From: Fidelibacterota bacterium
GTDB taxonomy: Bacteria; Pseudomonadota; Alphaproteobacteria; Rhodospirillales; Rhodospirillaceae
Assembly: GCA_947475295.1 (NCBI GenBank)
Contig: CANJLF010000010.1
Coordinates: 1 to 64,000, forward strand
Reading direction: 5' to 3'
DNA: 64,000 nt
Below the pieces are notes generated by a model. The model saw only the letters and a list, made by a program, of their open reading frames with translations. It did no database searches and was not told where the DNA came from. Shown here one piece after another: positions 17,170 to 26,714 of this stretch; positions within the stretch are counted from its first letter, which is position 1; every line of letters begins with the position of its first letter. Position numbers and translations under genes: made by a program.

Positions 17170-18441
17170 CTATTCAACCCAGGGCGGCATCTGCTCGAGG
17201 GCCACCATCTCTTCGAAACTGGGCCGACGCCGGACCACGGCATATTGGTCGCCGGAAACCATGACCTCCGGCACCAAGGCCCGGGCATTGTAACTGGAGG
17301 CCATGACCGCGCCATAAGCCCCGGCGGTCAGAAAGGCCACGAGATTCCCGGCGCGGAGCGGCGGCAGGGGGTAGCCTTTGGCGAAGCAGTCGGTGGTTTC
17401 GCAAACCGGACCAACCACGTCCATGGCCGTCGTGGTCGAGCTGGGGGGTGCCTCAAGCACCGGGATGATTTCGTGGCGGGCGCCGTACATCGCCGGGCGC
17501 ACCAGATCGTTCATGCCGGCGTCGACGATGATAAAGCTGCGCGAGGTGCCTTCTTTCACGGAAATCACCCGCGACACCATGATGCCGGCGTTGCCGACAA
17601 TGACGCGGCCCGGCTCAAAAGTGAACGCGCAGCCGATGTCGCCGACAGTACGCTTGACCATGGCGCCGTACTCTTCGGGGCTCGGCGGCGTTTGGTTGCT
17701 GTTGTGGTCGTAGGGCACGCCGAGGCCGCCGCCGAGATCGAGGTGGCGGATATCAAAGCCGTCGGCGCGCAACATCAGGACCAGATCACGCACGCGCAAG
17801 AATGCGGCCTCAAAGGGCGCCAAGCTGGTGATCTGCGAGCCGATATGCACAGCCACACCCGACGGATCGATGCCGGGCAGGGTGCGGGCCTTGCGGTAAA
17901 GCGCCGGGGCCATGGTCCACTCGACGCCGAACTTGTCTTCTTTGCGCCCTGTGGAAATTTTATCGAGGCTGCCGGCGTCGACATCCGGATTAACCCGGAG
18001 CGCGATCCGCGCGGTCTTGCCCATGACGGCGGCGATTTTGCTTAAGGTGTGAAGCTCAGCTTCGGATTCAACATTGATCTGGCCGACGTCACTGGCCAGG
18101 GCCAGGCGCAGCTCGGCTTCGGTTTTACCGACACCGGAGAAGACGATCTTGGCGGGCGCGGCGCCGGCCTTAAGCGCGATCTGCAACTCGCCGCCCGAGA
18201 CCACGTCGCAGCCCGCGCCGAGACCGATCAACGTGCGGATGACCGCGAGATTGCTGTTGGCCTTGATCGCAAAACATACGGTGGCATCGAGACCGGCGAG
18301 CGCTTCCGTGAACACGCGATAATGCCGTGTCAACGTCGCCGTCGAATAACAATAGAACGGCGTGCCGATCTCGTCGGCGATGCGTGGCACGGCGACATCC
18401 TCGGCGTGCAGAACACCGCCGCGATAACTGAAATGGTGCAT
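17170..18441 (-). CDS. lysA: Diaminopimelate decarboxylase
   Basis: This PLP enzyme of the alanine-racemase fold decarboxylates meso-diaminopimelate to L-lysine. The 423-residue chain contains the PLP lysine in CFAIKANSN near residue 58, HIGSQI near residue 196, the phosphate loop GGGLG, EPGRVIVGNAG near residue 275 and the catalytic cysteine segment CETTDCFAKG near residue 345. It lies 26 bases after a small lipoprotein gene, which itself overlaps argH. argH-lipoprotein-lysA is a conserved block in many proteobacteria, so one transcript is likely. Confidence 0.95.
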   Translation of the reverse strand: MHHFSYRGGVLHAEDVAVPRIADEIGTPFYCYSTATLTRHYRVFTEALAGLDATVCFAIKANSNLAVIRTLIGLGAGCDVVSGGELQIALKAGAAPAKIVFSGVGKTEAELRLALASDVGQINVESEAELHTLSKIAAVMGKTARIALRVNPDVDAGSLDKISTGRKEDKFGVEWTMAPALYRKARTLPGIDPSGVAVHIGSQITSLAPFEAAFLRVRDLVLMLRADGFDIRHLDLGGGLGVPYDHNSNQTPPSPEEYGAMVKRTVGDIGCAFTFEPGRVIVGNAGIMVSRVISVKEGTSRSFIIVDAGMNDLVRPAMYGARHEIIPVLEAPPSSTTTAMDVVGPVCETTDCFAKGYPLPPLRAGNLVAFLTAGAYGAVMASSYNARALVPEVMVSGDQYAVVRRRPSFEEMVALEQMPPWVE

Positions 18442-18467
18442 GGATGCCGTTTGCTACTAAGGTTTTG

Positions 18468-18635
18468 CTACTGAGGTTTCGGGTACTGGCGCGGATAGGT
18501 CGAGCCGTCCGGCGGCGTCGGTTCGGCCTTTTTGCCGCAAGCGGCGAGGCCGGCCAGCAGGCACAGCGTCACGGCCGCGAAGCCCAGGGTCTCGGCAAAG
18601 TTCTTGGCGAAGCGCTTCATGGTGTCGCTAATCAT
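18468..18635 (-). CDS. Small lipoprotein (LptM-like)
   Basis: This 55-residue frame encodes [13 protein letters not shown], then a hydrophobic signal segment ending LLAGLAAC, a good lipobox, so the mature protein would start at the acylated Cys33. The mature part is only about 23 residues and begins [10 protein letters not shown], matching the small lipoproteins found between argH and lysA in proteobacteria. The E. coli relative (LptM, formerly YifL) stabilises the LptD/LptE translocon. The ATG overlaps the argH stop by four bases (ATGA), indicating translational coupling. An internal ATG at codon 6 could also serve. The LptM function is an inference from position, lipobox and the CGKK motif. 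Confidence 0.85.
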   Translation of the reverse strand: MISDTMKRFAKNFAETLGFAAVTLCLLAGLAACGKKAEPTPPDGSTYPRQYPKPQ

Positions 18636-20026
18636 GGGGCTTTACCTAGGGTTAAGAAACGCGCACGAGCGGCCTCGACTTGCTTACGCACATTATCAGG
18701 CGCGGTGCCGCCGAAACTCGTGCGGCTGGCGGCCGAAGCCTCAGGCGTTAGGACACTAAAGACTTCTTTTGTGATGCGCGGCTCAGCCGCCTGCATCTCG
18801 GCTAAGCTCAGATCGGCAATGCCGACACCTTTGCCTTCGGCAAGCTTCACGATCTTGCCGGCGATATGGTGAGCGTCGCGGAACGGAATATCCAACACCC
18901 GCGTCACCCAGTCGGCCAGATCGGTCGCCGTGATCAGGCCGTCCACGGCCGCGCGCATTTTTTTTGCGTCGGGCTTCATGTCGTCCACCATGCCGGTGGT
19001 CGCGGCCAAGCAGAGCTCCAACGTATCGAAGGCGGCAAAGACAATCTCTTTGTCCTCCTGCATGTCCTTGGAATAGGTCAGCGGCAGGGCTTTCATGACC
19101 GTCAGCAGCGCCATGAGGCCGCCGAAGATGCGCCCGGTCTTGCCGCGTACCAGTTCGGCGGCATCGGGATTGCGCTTTTGCGGCATCATCGAGCTGCCGG
19201 TGGAAAAGGCATCGGTGAAACGGATGAATCCGAACTGGGCGCTCGACCAGTTGACCATTTCTTCCGCCAGCCGCGACATATGCATGGCGAGCACGCTTGC
19301 CGCCGCCATGAATTCCACGGCGAAGTCGCGGTCGGAAACGGCGTCCATGGAATTGGCCATAGGCCGGTCGAAATTGAGTTTCTCGGCGGTCAAGGCGCGG
19401 TCGATGGGAAACGAAGTCCCGGCAATGGCGCCGGCGCCCAGCGGGCATTCGTTCAGCCGCTTTCTGGCATCCATCAGGCGGCCGCGGTCGCGGCCGAACA
19501 TCTCGACATAGGCCATGAGATGATGTCCGAAGGTCACCGGCTGCGCGGCCTGCAGATGCGTGAAGCCGGGCATGATGGTATCGGCGTGCGCCGCCGCCTT
19601 GTCGATCAGAACCGACTGCAGCCTGCGGACCTCGTCATCCAGCGTGTCGATGGCGGCGCGCACCCACATCCTAAAGTCGGTTGCCACCTGGTCGTTGCGC
19701 GAGCGCGCCGTGTGCAAGCGCCCCGCCGGCGCCCCGATCAGGTCCGCGAGCCGGCCTTCGATGTTCATATGAACGTCTTCAAGGGCACGCTTGAACAGGA
19801 AATTGCCGCCGGCGATTTCCTTCTCGATCCGGGTCAGGCCCTCCTGGATCGCGTCGCCGTCGTCCTTGCTGACAATACCCCGAGCGACAAGCATGGCGCA
19901 GTGAGCGCGGCTGCCGTGCAGATCCTGCTTGGCGAGGCGTTGGTCAAACCCGATGGAGACGTTAATCTCTTCCATGATGGCGGCGGGGCCGGCGGAGAAC
20001 CGTCCCCCCCATATTTTGCTGGTCAT
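18632..20026 (-). CDS. argH: Argininosuccinate lyase
   Basis: This enzyme cleaves argininosuccinate to arginine and fumarate, the last step of arginine synthesis. The 464-residue protein shows the fumarase/aspartase superfamily signature [12 protein letters not shown] near residue 278, the N-terminal start [26 protein letters not shown] near residue 104 and TGSS. Length is typical. The gene is first of the argH-lipoprotein-lysA run and diverges from the TlpA-type gene at 20127. argD and argF lie separately at 32-34 kb, so the arginine genes are split. Confidence 0.96.
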   Translation of the reverse strand: MTSKIWGGRFSAGPAAIMEEINVSIGFDQRLAKQDLHGSRAHCAMLVARGIVSKDDGDAIQEGLTRIEKEIAGGNFLFKRALEDVHMNIEGRLADLIGAPAGRLHTARSRNDQVATDFRMWVRAAIDTLDDEVRRLQSVLIDKAAAHADTIMPGFTHLQAAQPVTFGHHLMAYVEMFGRDRGRLMDARKRLNECPLGAGAIAGTSFPIDRALTAEKLNFDRPMANSMDAVSDRDFAVEFMAAASVLAMHMSRLAEEMVNWSSAQFGFIRFTDAFSTGSSMMPQKRNPDAAELVRGKTGRIFGGLMALLTVMKALPLTYSKDMQEDKEIVFAAFDTLELCLAATTGMVDDMKPDAKKMRAAVDGLITATDLADWVTRVLDIPFRDAHHIAGKIVKLAEGKGVGIADLSLAEMQAAEPRITKEVFSVLTPEASAASRTSFGGTAPDNVRKQVEAARARFLTLGKAP

Positions 20027-20126
20027 GTGCTAGCCTTAGCTCACCTTAATTTTACTGGTCACGTCTGAAAGCCCAGGGTAAGCCAGTGTATCATGTCGAG
20101 CGGGTATCGCCGTGAAAGGAGAGAAC

Positions 20127-20765
20127 ATGTCGAACGACACTTCCCGCGGGTCTAAAAGCCCCCGGACGATCGCGGCGGCTGTCATATTTGCAGCGCTGAT
20201 TATCATTGCCGTGGTGGTTGTGGCAAGCGGCCCGACACCGCAGCCGGCGACCCAACAGGCTGAAAAGACGGCGGCTAAGCCCGCCGATACGGCCGCGGCT
20301 AAGTCCGAGCCCATTTCCATTGCCATGCTTGAAACCCCGCGGCCCGTGCCTGCGACGGTTTTCAAGGATGCCGCCGACGCCGACCTGACTCTGGCCAATT
20401 TCAAGGGTAAGGTTCTGGTGGTGAATTTCTGGGCGACGTGGTGCGCCCCTTGCGTCAAGGAAATGCCGACCCTCGATGCGCTCGCGGCCAAACTCGGCGG
20501 GCCCGAATTCCAAGTTTTAACCATCTCGCAGGACCGCGAAGGCGCCAAGGTCGCCAGACCCTTCGTTGAAAAGAATCAGTGGACCCATTTGCCGCTCTAC
20601 GTCGAAGCCGCCGGCAAGTTCATGAAGGATACGCGGCTGAACGGTTTGCCGACGTCGTTGATCGTCGATAAAAACGGCAATGAAGTCGCGCGCGTGGAAG
20701 GCGAGTTGGATTGGAATTCGCCCGAAGTTGAAAAGGTCTTGCGCGACCTGATGGCGAAAAGTTAG
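20127..20765 (+). CDS. TlpA-like thiol:disulfide oxidoreductase
   Basis: This 212-residue periplasmic thioredoxin-fold protein has one N-terminal membrane anchor (about residues 16-35), an Ala/Lys/Pro linker, and a redoxin domain with the active site FWATWCAPCVKEM near residue 106 and the cis-Pro loop GLPTSLIVDKNG. TlpA/ResA proteins keep apocytochrome cysteines or copper-centre thiols reduced outside the membrane. A strong AAAGGAGA lies just before the ATG at 20127, favouring it over an in-frame GTG at 20112. A tlpA next to argH/lysA is common in alphaproteobacteria. Its partner is not apparent here. Confidence 0.88.
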   Translation: MSNDTSRGSKSPRTIAAAVIFAALIIIAVVVVASGPTPQPATQQAEKTAAKPADTAAAKSEPISIAMLETPRPVPATVFKDAADADLTLANFKGKVLVVNFWATWCAPCVKEMPTLDALAAKLGGPEFQVLTISQDREGAKVARPFVEKNQWTHLPLYVEAAGKFMKDTRLNGLPTSLIVDKNGNEVARVEGELDWNSPEVEKVLRDLMAKS

Positions 20766-20772
20766 TTCGCAG

Positions 20773-21435
20773 CTAGTCAACAGCCCGGCGTGCGAGCGTA
20801 ACAGAGATGCCGTTGCGCTCAAACCACCGCCGCCACACCACCGCCGCCGCCACCGCAATATAAATGGCAGCTGTCACGTCGCCGGCATAATGCGCGCCGA
20901 TGATGATGCGGCTTGCGCTGATCATCACGGCGATCAGGAAAAACAGCGGCCTTAGTGGCGGATAAATGAAGGCCAGCGACAGCATGGCCGTCCAGATCGA
21001 TTGGGTATGACCCGATGGAAAGCCGCAGTCGGTCAGATTGAGATCGAAGGGATGGAATCCGCTGGTGCCGTCGCGGAACAGAAGGCGCGGGCGCTCGCGC
21101 CCCACCGCCAGCTTGAGCGCATTGATGAAGATGCCCGAGCTCGCCATGGTCACGATCATGAACATCCACGCGCGGATGGTGGTCCCCAGGACTTCGGCAT
21201 TGGATTTATGACGTATGTAGGCGGTGGCGATACCGAGCACCGCGACCGTGTACCAGATCGCGCCGTTGGCGAAATCGGTGATAAAACCAAAAAACTTCGC
21301 CCAGGCGGTGTCCTGATAATCATGAAAGAAAAGCGCCACCGGAACGTCCGCCCAAATCATTAGGGCGGCCGTCACCACGGCCGTGGCTAGGCCGGTCCAG
21401 ATCAAGCGCCGCCGCAGGGTTGGGGCATTAATCAT
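20773..21435 (-). CDS. PAP2 family phosphatase
   Basis: This 220-residue integral membrane phosphatase has the three PAP2 signature blocks: GRERPRLLF, PSGHTQS and SRIIIGAHYAGDV, the last with the catalytic His and Asp. About six membrane helices are visible. Such enzymes dephosphorylate lipid phosphates, for example undecaprenyl diphosphate, phosphatidylglycerol phosphate or lipid A. Its ATG overlaps the stop of the ArnT-like gene by four bases (ATGA), so the two are co-expressed. That pairing suggests dephosphorylation of a lipid-linked donor or of lipid A, but the substrate is inference. Confidence 0.87.
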   Translation of the reverse strand: MINAPTLRRRLIWTGLATAVVTAALMIWADVPVALFFHDYQDTAWAKFFGFITDFANGAIWYTVAVLGIATAYIRHKSNAEVLGTTIRAWMFMIVTMASSGIFINALKLAVGRERPRLLFRDGTSGFHPFDLNLTDCGFPSGHTQSIWTAMLSLAFIYPPLRPLFFLIAVMISASRIIIGAHYAGDVTAAIYIAVAAAVVWRRWFERNGISVTLARRAVD

Positions 21436-23096
21436 GGGCGTTGCCCGGTCGCGGTGATGACCGTCAAGTGCAGCCACTGTCCGCGGGAGTAGTTGTAACC
21501 GTCGATGTCTTCAAGCTGCGTGATGTCTCGATCCGCCGCCGTCAATGCGACGCGGACGTCATCAAGCGCGTCATCGGTTACGACCGCGAGCGCTCCCGGC
21601 GCCGCGAGAAGATGGCCGGCGACGCCGGCGGCGTCCGTCAGAACCGTGGATGTGCCCAACAGGAAAACCGCCGATGGTTCGTGGAAGCCTACCAGGGCAA
21701 CAGGACTAGTCGTGGGGTGCGCCGCGATCGCGGTGGCGATGCGCGGGCTGACGGCGAATTGCCGGAAATGCGGCAAAACGCCCCAGGTCAGGGAGACGGT
21801 GAGCATAACGCCCGCCGCCGTCAATCCCGTGGCAGCGGATAACGCTGTTCCGCGTCTAAATCCGACTATGACAAAAGCGCCGGCAAGAACCGCCGCCGCG
21901 GCAGCGCCGAGTGCGCCGGTCTTTGCTCCGTCGCCGAACATCCGGTTGGCATACATAACGCCCACGGCCATCGCCACAGCGAGGCACGCCCAGGCGATGC
22001 GGTAGGCCAGGCCGGCGCCGCGTCCGATCCAAGCCGCGAAGTCTTTAGCGCCGCCGCCCTCGGTCAAAGCCCAGCCCGTCAGCAAGGCCAGCGCCGGATA
22101 GAGCGGCATGGTGTAGTGGGGCAGCTTGGTCGGCACGATTTCAAAGATGATCCACGCCGGGATCAGCCAAGCCAGGCAAAAGCGAACGGCGGGGCGTGTG
22201 CGGTGCTGCGAAGCTGCGACAAGCACAAAAGGCGCCAGAACCGACCATGGCCACGCGGTCAGAAGGGCTGCCGCGATATACGTGCCCGGCGGCGCACCGT
22301 GACTCTCCTGGCCGCCGATCAGCTTGGGCAGAAGGTCTTCGCGTAAAGAGTTGGCGACGAAGTTGCCTTGCGCGCCGCCCGACACCGCAATCAACCATGG
22401 AAGTACGATGATCAACGTCAGAAGGAGGCCCGGAGCGGGGCGTAGGCTTTTCAGCCAGCTGAGATCGCGGTCGGCAAGACAAAGTGCTGTGAGGGCTGCG
22501 CCGGCCACCAGCAAGATGATTGGGCCCTTGATCAGAATGCCGATGCCGAGGCCGAGCCAGAACAGCAGCGCCGTCGACAGCGGCGGATTTTCCCGGCGGG
22601 CGACATAGATTTCGGCCAGCATGGTCAAGGCCAGCGTGGTCGCGGCCAGCAGTGTCGCATCGGTCTTGGCGATATGCGCTTCCACCACGACGATGAAACT
22701 TGTGGCCAGCGTTGCGCCCGCGATAAGGCCCGCCATGGGGCTGAATAGTTTGCGGCCACAGCGATAAACCGCGAGGACCGCGAGCCATGCCGCCAACGCC
22801 GACGGCAGGCGATAGGGCCAGGCGGCTGTGAGACTTTGCCCCATGACTTTTACCGCAGCAGCTTGCAGCCAATAAATCCCTATGGGCTTTTTATTGCGGG
22901 GTTCATCCTGGAATTGGATATGAACCCAATCGCCGCTCTCGATCATCTGCTTGCTCGCCTGCATGAAGCGGGCTTCGTCGCGATCGGTCGGCGGAATGGA
23001 CGCTAAGCCAGGCGCGAAGAGGACGGCGCAGAGCAGCGTCAGCAATACAATCGGTCGGAAACCTTTGAGCAGTGTTGCGGGCTCAAGGACTGACAA
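21432..23096 (-). CDS. ArnT/PMT-like lipid-linked glycosyltransferase (GT39/GT83)
   Basis: This 554-residue polytopic protein has about 11-12 membrane helices and the first-loop motif PPTDRDEARFMQASKQM near residue 36, in which the DRDE acidic residues are the catalytic or metal-binding site of GT-C enzymes such as ArnT. ArnT-type transferases move sugars from undecaprenyl phosphate to lipid A or other acceptors on the periplasmic face. The start is TTG at 23096, supported by AAGGA six bases upstream. It is coupled to a PAP2 phosphatase. The donor sugar is not predictable; no arnBCD genes are nearby. Confidence 0.85.
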   Translation of the reverse strand: MSVLEPATLLKGFRPIVLLTLLCAVLFAPGLASIPPTDRDEARFMQASKQMIESGDWVHIQFQDEPRNKKPIGIYWLQAAAVKVMGQSLTAAWPYRLPSALAAWLAVLAVYRCGRKLFSPMAGLIAGATLATSFIVVVEAHIAKTDATLLAATTLALTMLAEIYVARRENPPLSTALLFWLGLGIGILIKGPIILLVAGAALTALCLADRDLSWLKSLRPAPGLLLTLIIVLPWLIAVSGGAQGNFVANSLREDLLPKLIGGQESHGAPPGTYIAAALLTAWPWSVLAPFVLVAASQHRTRPAVRFCLAWLIPAWIIFEIVPTKLPHYTMPLYPALALLTGWALTEGGGAKDFAAWIGRGAGLAYRIAWACLAVAMAVGVMYANRMFGDGAKTGALGAAAAAVLAGAFVIVGFRRGTALSAATGLTAAGVMLTVSLTWGVLPHFRQFAVSPRIATAIAAHPTTSPVALVGFHEPSAVFLLGTSTVLTDAAGVAGHLLAAPGALAVVTDDALDDVRVALTAADRDITQLEDIDGYNYSRGQWLHLTVITATGQRP

Positions 23097-23110
23097 GATG
23101 TTCCTTGCCC

Positions 23111-24046
23111 TTAGCGGGTTGGAACGGGCTCGGCGCCGCTGTAATCGTAGAACCCTTTGCCGGTTTTACGTCCTAGCCAGCCGGCCTCGACGTATTTCGC
23201 GAGCAGCGGGCAGGGGCGGTACTTGGTGTCGGCAAGGCCGTCATGCAGCGTGGTCATGATGGCCAGGCACGTGTCGAGCCCGATGAAGTCGGCCAACTCT
23301 AACGGCCCCATGGGGTGGTTGGCGCCCAGCTTCATGGCGACGTCGATGGCGCGTACGTTGCCCACGCCTTCGTACAGCGTGTAGATGGCTTCGTTGACCA
23401 TCGGAATCAGGATGCGGTTGACGATGAAGGCCGGGAAGTCTTCCGACGATACCGTATTTTTGCCGAGCTTCTCGGCGAAGGTGCGCACGGAGGCAAAGGT
23501 GGCTTCTTCCGTGGCGATGCCGCGGATCAGTTCCACCAGTTTCATCACCGGCACCGGGTTCATGAAATGCAAACCCATGAACCGCTCGGGGCGGTCGGTC
23601 ACGGCAGCCAGACGTGTAATGGAAATCGACGAGGTGTTGGAACACAACAGTGCATCGGCCTTGAGGTGCGGACACAGCGCCTTAAAGATTTTCTTCTTGG
23701 TCTCTTCGTTTTCCGTGGCGGCTTCCACGACCATGTCGCGGTCGCCGAGGATCGCCATGTCGGTGCCCGTCTTGATACGGGCCATGGCGGCCTGTTTATC
23801 GGTATCGCAGACAAAGCCCTTGTTGACCTGGCGGGCGATGTTCTTGTCGATGTTCGTCACGCTCTTTTTCAGTTGGTCTTCGCTGATGTCGAAGATCACG
23901 ACATCAAACCCGGCAAGGGCGCAAACGTGCGCGATGCCCGAACCCATCTGGCCGGCCCCAATGATGCCGACTTTGGCGATGGTGATCGGGGTTTTGGATG
24001 CACGTGCGGCATCGGTCATGTTGCTATGTCCAGCTGATGTATTCAT
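23111..24046 (-). CDS. hbd: 3-hydroxybutyryl-CoA dehydrogenase
   Basis: This 311-residue NAD-dependent enzyme oxidises (or reduces) 3-hydroxyacyl-CoA. It has the Rossmann motif VGIIGAGQMGSGIAHVCA near residue 26, the HFMNPVPVMKLVE block containing the catalytic histidine near residue 160, and the C-terminal domain with NRILIPMVNEA and DTCLAIM. It is a stand-alone HBD/PaaH-type protein, not a FadB fusion. The gene lies downstream of etfB-etfA with a 48-base gap, linking acyl-CoA oxidation to electron transfer flavoprotein. An internal ATG at codon 10 is an alternative start. Confidence 0.92.
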   Translation of the reverse strand: MNTSAGHSNMTDAARASKTPITIAKVGIIGAGQMGSGIAHVCALAGFDVVIFDISEDQLKKSVTNIDKNIARQVNKGFVCDTDKQAAMARIKTGTDMAILGDRDMVVEAATENEETKKKIFKALCPHLKADALLCSNTSSISITRLAAVTDRPERFMGLHFMNPVPVMKLVELIRGIATEEATFASVRTFAEKLGKNTVSSEDFPAFIVNRILIPMVNEAIYTLYEGVGNVRAIDVAMKLGANHPMGPLELADFIGLDTCLAIMTTLHDGLADTKYRPCPLLAKYVEAGWLGRKTGKGFYDYSGAEPVPTR

Positions 24047-24094
24047 ATGAATCCGCCCCTCGCGGCGGCAACGGCGGTTTTCATAAGGCTAATG

Positions 24095-25024
24095 TTAAAG
24101 GGCCTTGGTAAGTTCCGGCACGACCTGAAAGAGGTCGCCGACGAGGCCGTAATTGGCCACCTGGAAGATCGGCGCTTCCGGATCTTTATTGATGGCGACG
24201 ATGACTTTGGAGTCCTTCATGCCGGCCAGGTGCTGGATGGCACCCGAAATGCCGACGGCGATGTAAAGCTCCGGCGCGACGATCTTGCCGGTCTGGCCGA
24301 CTTGATAATCGTTGGGCACGAAGCCCGCGTCGACGGCAGCGCGGGAAGCACCCACGCCCGCGCCGAGTTTGTCGGCCAGGGCTTCGATGATCTTGAAGTT
24401 CTCGCCCGATCCCATTCCGCGGCCGCCCGAGACGACGATGCGGGCCGAGGTGAGTTCGGGGCGTTCGGACTTCGATAGCTGCGCGCTGACAAAGGTTGAG
24501 AGGCCGGGGTCGCCGGCTGCGGCGACGTTCTCAATGGCGGCGTTGCCGCCATCGGCCTTGGCCTTATCAAAAGTCGAGCCGCGCACGGTGATGACTTTCT
24601 TGGGGTCCTTCGATTGCACGGTCGCCAGCGCATTACCGGCATAGATCGGGCGCACAAATGTATCCGCCGAAACCACGGCCGAGATGTCGGAGATCTGCGC
24701 GACGTCGAGCAGAGCGGCCACGCGCGGCATTGTATTCTTGCCGGAGGTCGTGGCGGGCGCGATCAGATGGCTGTAGTCGCCGGCGAGGCTGACGATGAGC
24801 GCCGCCAGGGGTTCGGCCAGGGCCGCGGCATATTGATCGGCGTCGGCGACGCGGACCTTGGCAACGCCGGCAATCTTGGCGGCGGCGTCGGCGACCTTGG
24901 CGCAGCCTTTGCCGGCAACCAGAATGTGAATGTCGCCGCCGACTTTTTGGGCGGCGGTGATTGCTGTCAGCGTCGCGGGCTTCAGCGCGGCGTTGTCGTG
25001 TTCGGCAAGGACCAGCGACGTCAT
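24095..25024 (-). CDS. etfA: Electron transfer flavoprotein subunit alpha
   Basis: This FAD-binding subunit of the ETF heterodimer carries electrons from acyl-CoA dehydrogenases to ETF:ubiquinone oxidoreductase. The 309-residue chain shows the C-terminal FAD domain: [12 protein letters not shown] near residue 200, [10 protein letters not shown], and [16 protein letters not shown] with [13 protein letters not shown]. Length is normal. Its ATG overlaps the etfB stop by four bases, so the subunits are made together in fixed ratio. Confidence 0.96.
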   Translation of the reverse strand: MTSLVLAEHDNAALKPATLTAITAAQKVGGDIHILVAGKGCAKVADAAAKIAGVAKVRVADADQYAAALAEPLAALIVSLAGDYSHLIAPATTSGKNTMPRVAALLDVAQISDISAVVSADTFVRPIYAGNALATVQSKDPKKVITVRGSTFDKAKADGGNAAIENVAAAGDPGLSTFVSAQLSKSERPELTSARIVVSGGRGMGSGENFKIIEALADKLGAGVGASRAAVDAGFVPNDYQVGQTGKIVAPELYIAVGISGAIQHLAGMKDSKVIVAINKDPEAPIFQVANYGLVGDLFQVVPELTKAL

Positions 25025-25773
25025 GCGATCACCTTTGCTTCGTTGCGCAGTTTATCGACCAGCGCCGCCACATCCGCGACTTTGGCGCCGCCTTGGCGCT
25101 TGGGGGGTTCTTCGACCTTCAACGTGACCAAGCGCGGTGCGATGTCTACGCCCAAAGCGTCGGGTGTTACGGTGTCGATGGTTTTCTTCTTGGCCTTCAT
25201 GATGTTGGGCAAGGACGCATAACGCGGTTCATTCAGGCGCAAATCGGTGGTGACGATGGCGGGCAGCTTGAGATTGATGGTCTCCAGGCCGCCGTCGACT
25301 TCGCGCGTGACCACGACCTTGTCGGACTCAAGCACGACCTTCGATGCGAAGGTGCCTTGCGGCCAGCCCAGCAGCGCGGCCAGCATCTGGCCGGTCTGGT
25401 TGGCGTCGTCGTCGATGGCCTGCTTGCCGAGAACGACGATGTTGGGATTTTCCTTGGCGACGAGGGCCTTAAGCAGCTTGGCGACGGCCAGCGGCTGAAT
25501 TTCAGCATCAGTCTGCACGAGAATGCCGCGATCGGCGCCCATGGCGAGCGCGGTGCGGATGGTTTCCTGGGCTCCGGCGGGCCCGATGCTGACGACGACG
25601 ATTTCCGTCGCCTTGCCGGCTTCCTTGAGGCGGACTGCTTCTTCGACGGCGATTTCGTCGAAAGGGTTCATGGACATCTTGACGTTGGCCAACTCGACCC
25701 CGGTCTTGTCCGCTTTGACACGAACCTTGACGTTGTAGTCGACCACCCGTTTTACGGCGACGAGTACCTTCAT
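25021..25773 (-). CDS. etfB: Electron transfer flavoprotein subunit beta
   Basis: This 250-residue AMP-binding ETF subunit begins [19 protein letters not shown] and contains the signature [14 protein letters not shown] and the [20 protein letters not shown] segment typical of group I ETF-beta. The ATG at 25773 matches the family's usual N-terminus; the open frame extending a further 34 codons upstream is translation of a GC-rich palindromic leader. It is the first gene of the etfB-etfA-hbd run. Confidence 0.95.
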   Translation of the reverse strand: MKVLVAVKRVVDYNVKVRVKADKTGVELANVKMSMNPFDEIAVEEAVRLKEAGKATEIVVVSIGPAGAQETIRTALAMGADRGILVQTDAEIQPLAVAKLLKALVAKENPNIVVLGKQAIDDDANQTGQMLAALLGWPQGTFASKVVLESDKVVVTREVDGGLETINLKLPAIVTTDLRLNEPRYASLPNIMKAKKKTIDTVTPDALGVDIAPRLVTLKVEEPPKRQGGAKVADVAALVDKLRNEAKVIA

Positions 25774-25804
25774 GCGATCAACCTGCGTGTTTTGAAATCC
25801 AGCC

Positions 25805-25834
25805 GGGGCGCTGCCCCAACCCGCGCTTTGCGCG
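25805..25834. repeat. GC-rich double palindrome in etfB leader
   Basis: Two adjacent small inverted repeats, GGGGC-gct-GCCCC (25805-25817) and CGCGC-ttt-GCGCG (25822-25834), lie 30-60 bases before the etfB start. This layout is the style of short mobile palindromic elements that litter alphaproteobacterial intergenic regions. No intact insertion sequence is present. It could also form RNA structure in the etfB leader. Confidence 0.4.
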
Positions 25835-25872
25835 AGCCCCCCTGCTTCGGTGTATCTGAAAAAGGGGCCACA

Positions 25873-25901
25873 CAACTAGTCCGTCGTTACTACCCTGTCA
25901 A
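25873..25901 (-). promoter_or_regulatory. Possible sigma-70 promoter for etfB-etfA
   Basis: On the minus strand a perfect TTGACA (25901-25896) is followed after 17 bases by TAGTTG (25878-25873), a weak -10 match. The position, about 100 bases before etfB, is sensible. Only the -35 is convincing. Confidence 0.3.
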
Positions 25902-25965
25902 ACGAAATAATGTTGCGCTGCAGCATATATGTGGTGATTTATGCTGCTCTGCACACTCTTTCGGT

Positions 25966-26550
25966 TTACCTGCGATTGGCGCCAGGAGTCCACAAGACGT
26001 CGCCCTGGTCGCCGGCGTTGACGTGACGCGACAGGACAAACAAATGGTCCGATAGGCGATTGGCATAGGTCAGCGCCAGGGGATTTACGGCTTCGCGTTC
26101 CGTCAGCTCAGTGATTTCGCGCTCGGCGCGCCGGACGATGGTGCGGGCAAGATGCAAATAGGCCGCCGTGGGACTGCCGCCGGGCAGCACAAAAGAGTCG
26201 AGCGGCTTTAGGGCAGCGTTCATGGCATCGATCTCATGCTCCAAGCGATCCACTTGAGCCTGGACGACACGTAACTTTTTACTTGAGTCTTCGCCCGGTT
26301 CGGACGGCATGCACAGATCGGCGCCGAGATCAAAAAGGTCGTTTTGAATCCGCAGCAACATGGCATCGCAGGCGCCGCCGTCGGGCAGCTTTGCCGCATG
26401 GAGACGCGCGATCCCGAGGGCGGAATTGGCTTCATCCAGCGAGCCGTAAGTCGCCACGCGCAAGGCGTATTTGCGCACACGCGAGCCGTCACCGAGGGAG
26501 GTATCGCCCTTATCGCCGCCGCGCGTGTAGATTTTGGTCAGTCGCACCAC
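25966..26550 (-). CDS. PduO-type cob(I)alamin adenosyltransferase
   Basis: This 194-residue ATP:cob(I)alamin adenosyltransferase makes the coenzyme B12 used by enzymes such as the class II ribonucleotide reductase at 6074. It has the ATP-binding N-terminus IYTRGGDKGDTSLGDG, the YGSLDEANSALG motif, and the C-terminal helix with RTIVRRAEREI and NRLSDHLFVLSR (Arg and Asp at the active site). Length matches the PduO/CobA2 trimeric family rather than CobA. GTG at 26550 gives the standard N-terminus. It is transcribed divergently from lptG. Confidence 0.93.
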   Translation of the reverse strand: MVRLTKIYTRGGDKGDTSLGDGSRVRKYALRVATYGSLDEANSALGIARLHAAKLPDGGACDAMLLRIQNDLFDLGADLCMPSEPGEDSSKKLRVVQAQVDRLEHEIDAMNAALKPLDSFVLPGGSPTAAYLHLARTIVRRAEREITELTEREAVNPLALTYANRLSDHLFVLSRHVNAGDQGDVLWTPGANRR

Positions 26551-26714
26551 GGCCGTTGCACCCCGTTTTGAGCCTACATCTTACGCGGCGATTTTTTACT
26601 CCGCCACCGCTACCATATCGCGAGTGCTGGCGGTGATCGGTTTTATGGCCGGGGCCGTTGAACTATGATGAACGCCCTGTCGCTCCGGGCCGTGCCTCTA
26701 TAAAGGTTACCCGC

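Noticed and set aside
25774-25875. 34-codon extension of etfB
   Set aside because: The translated sequence is that of a GC-rich palindromic element; ETF-beta proteins start at MKVLVAVKR.
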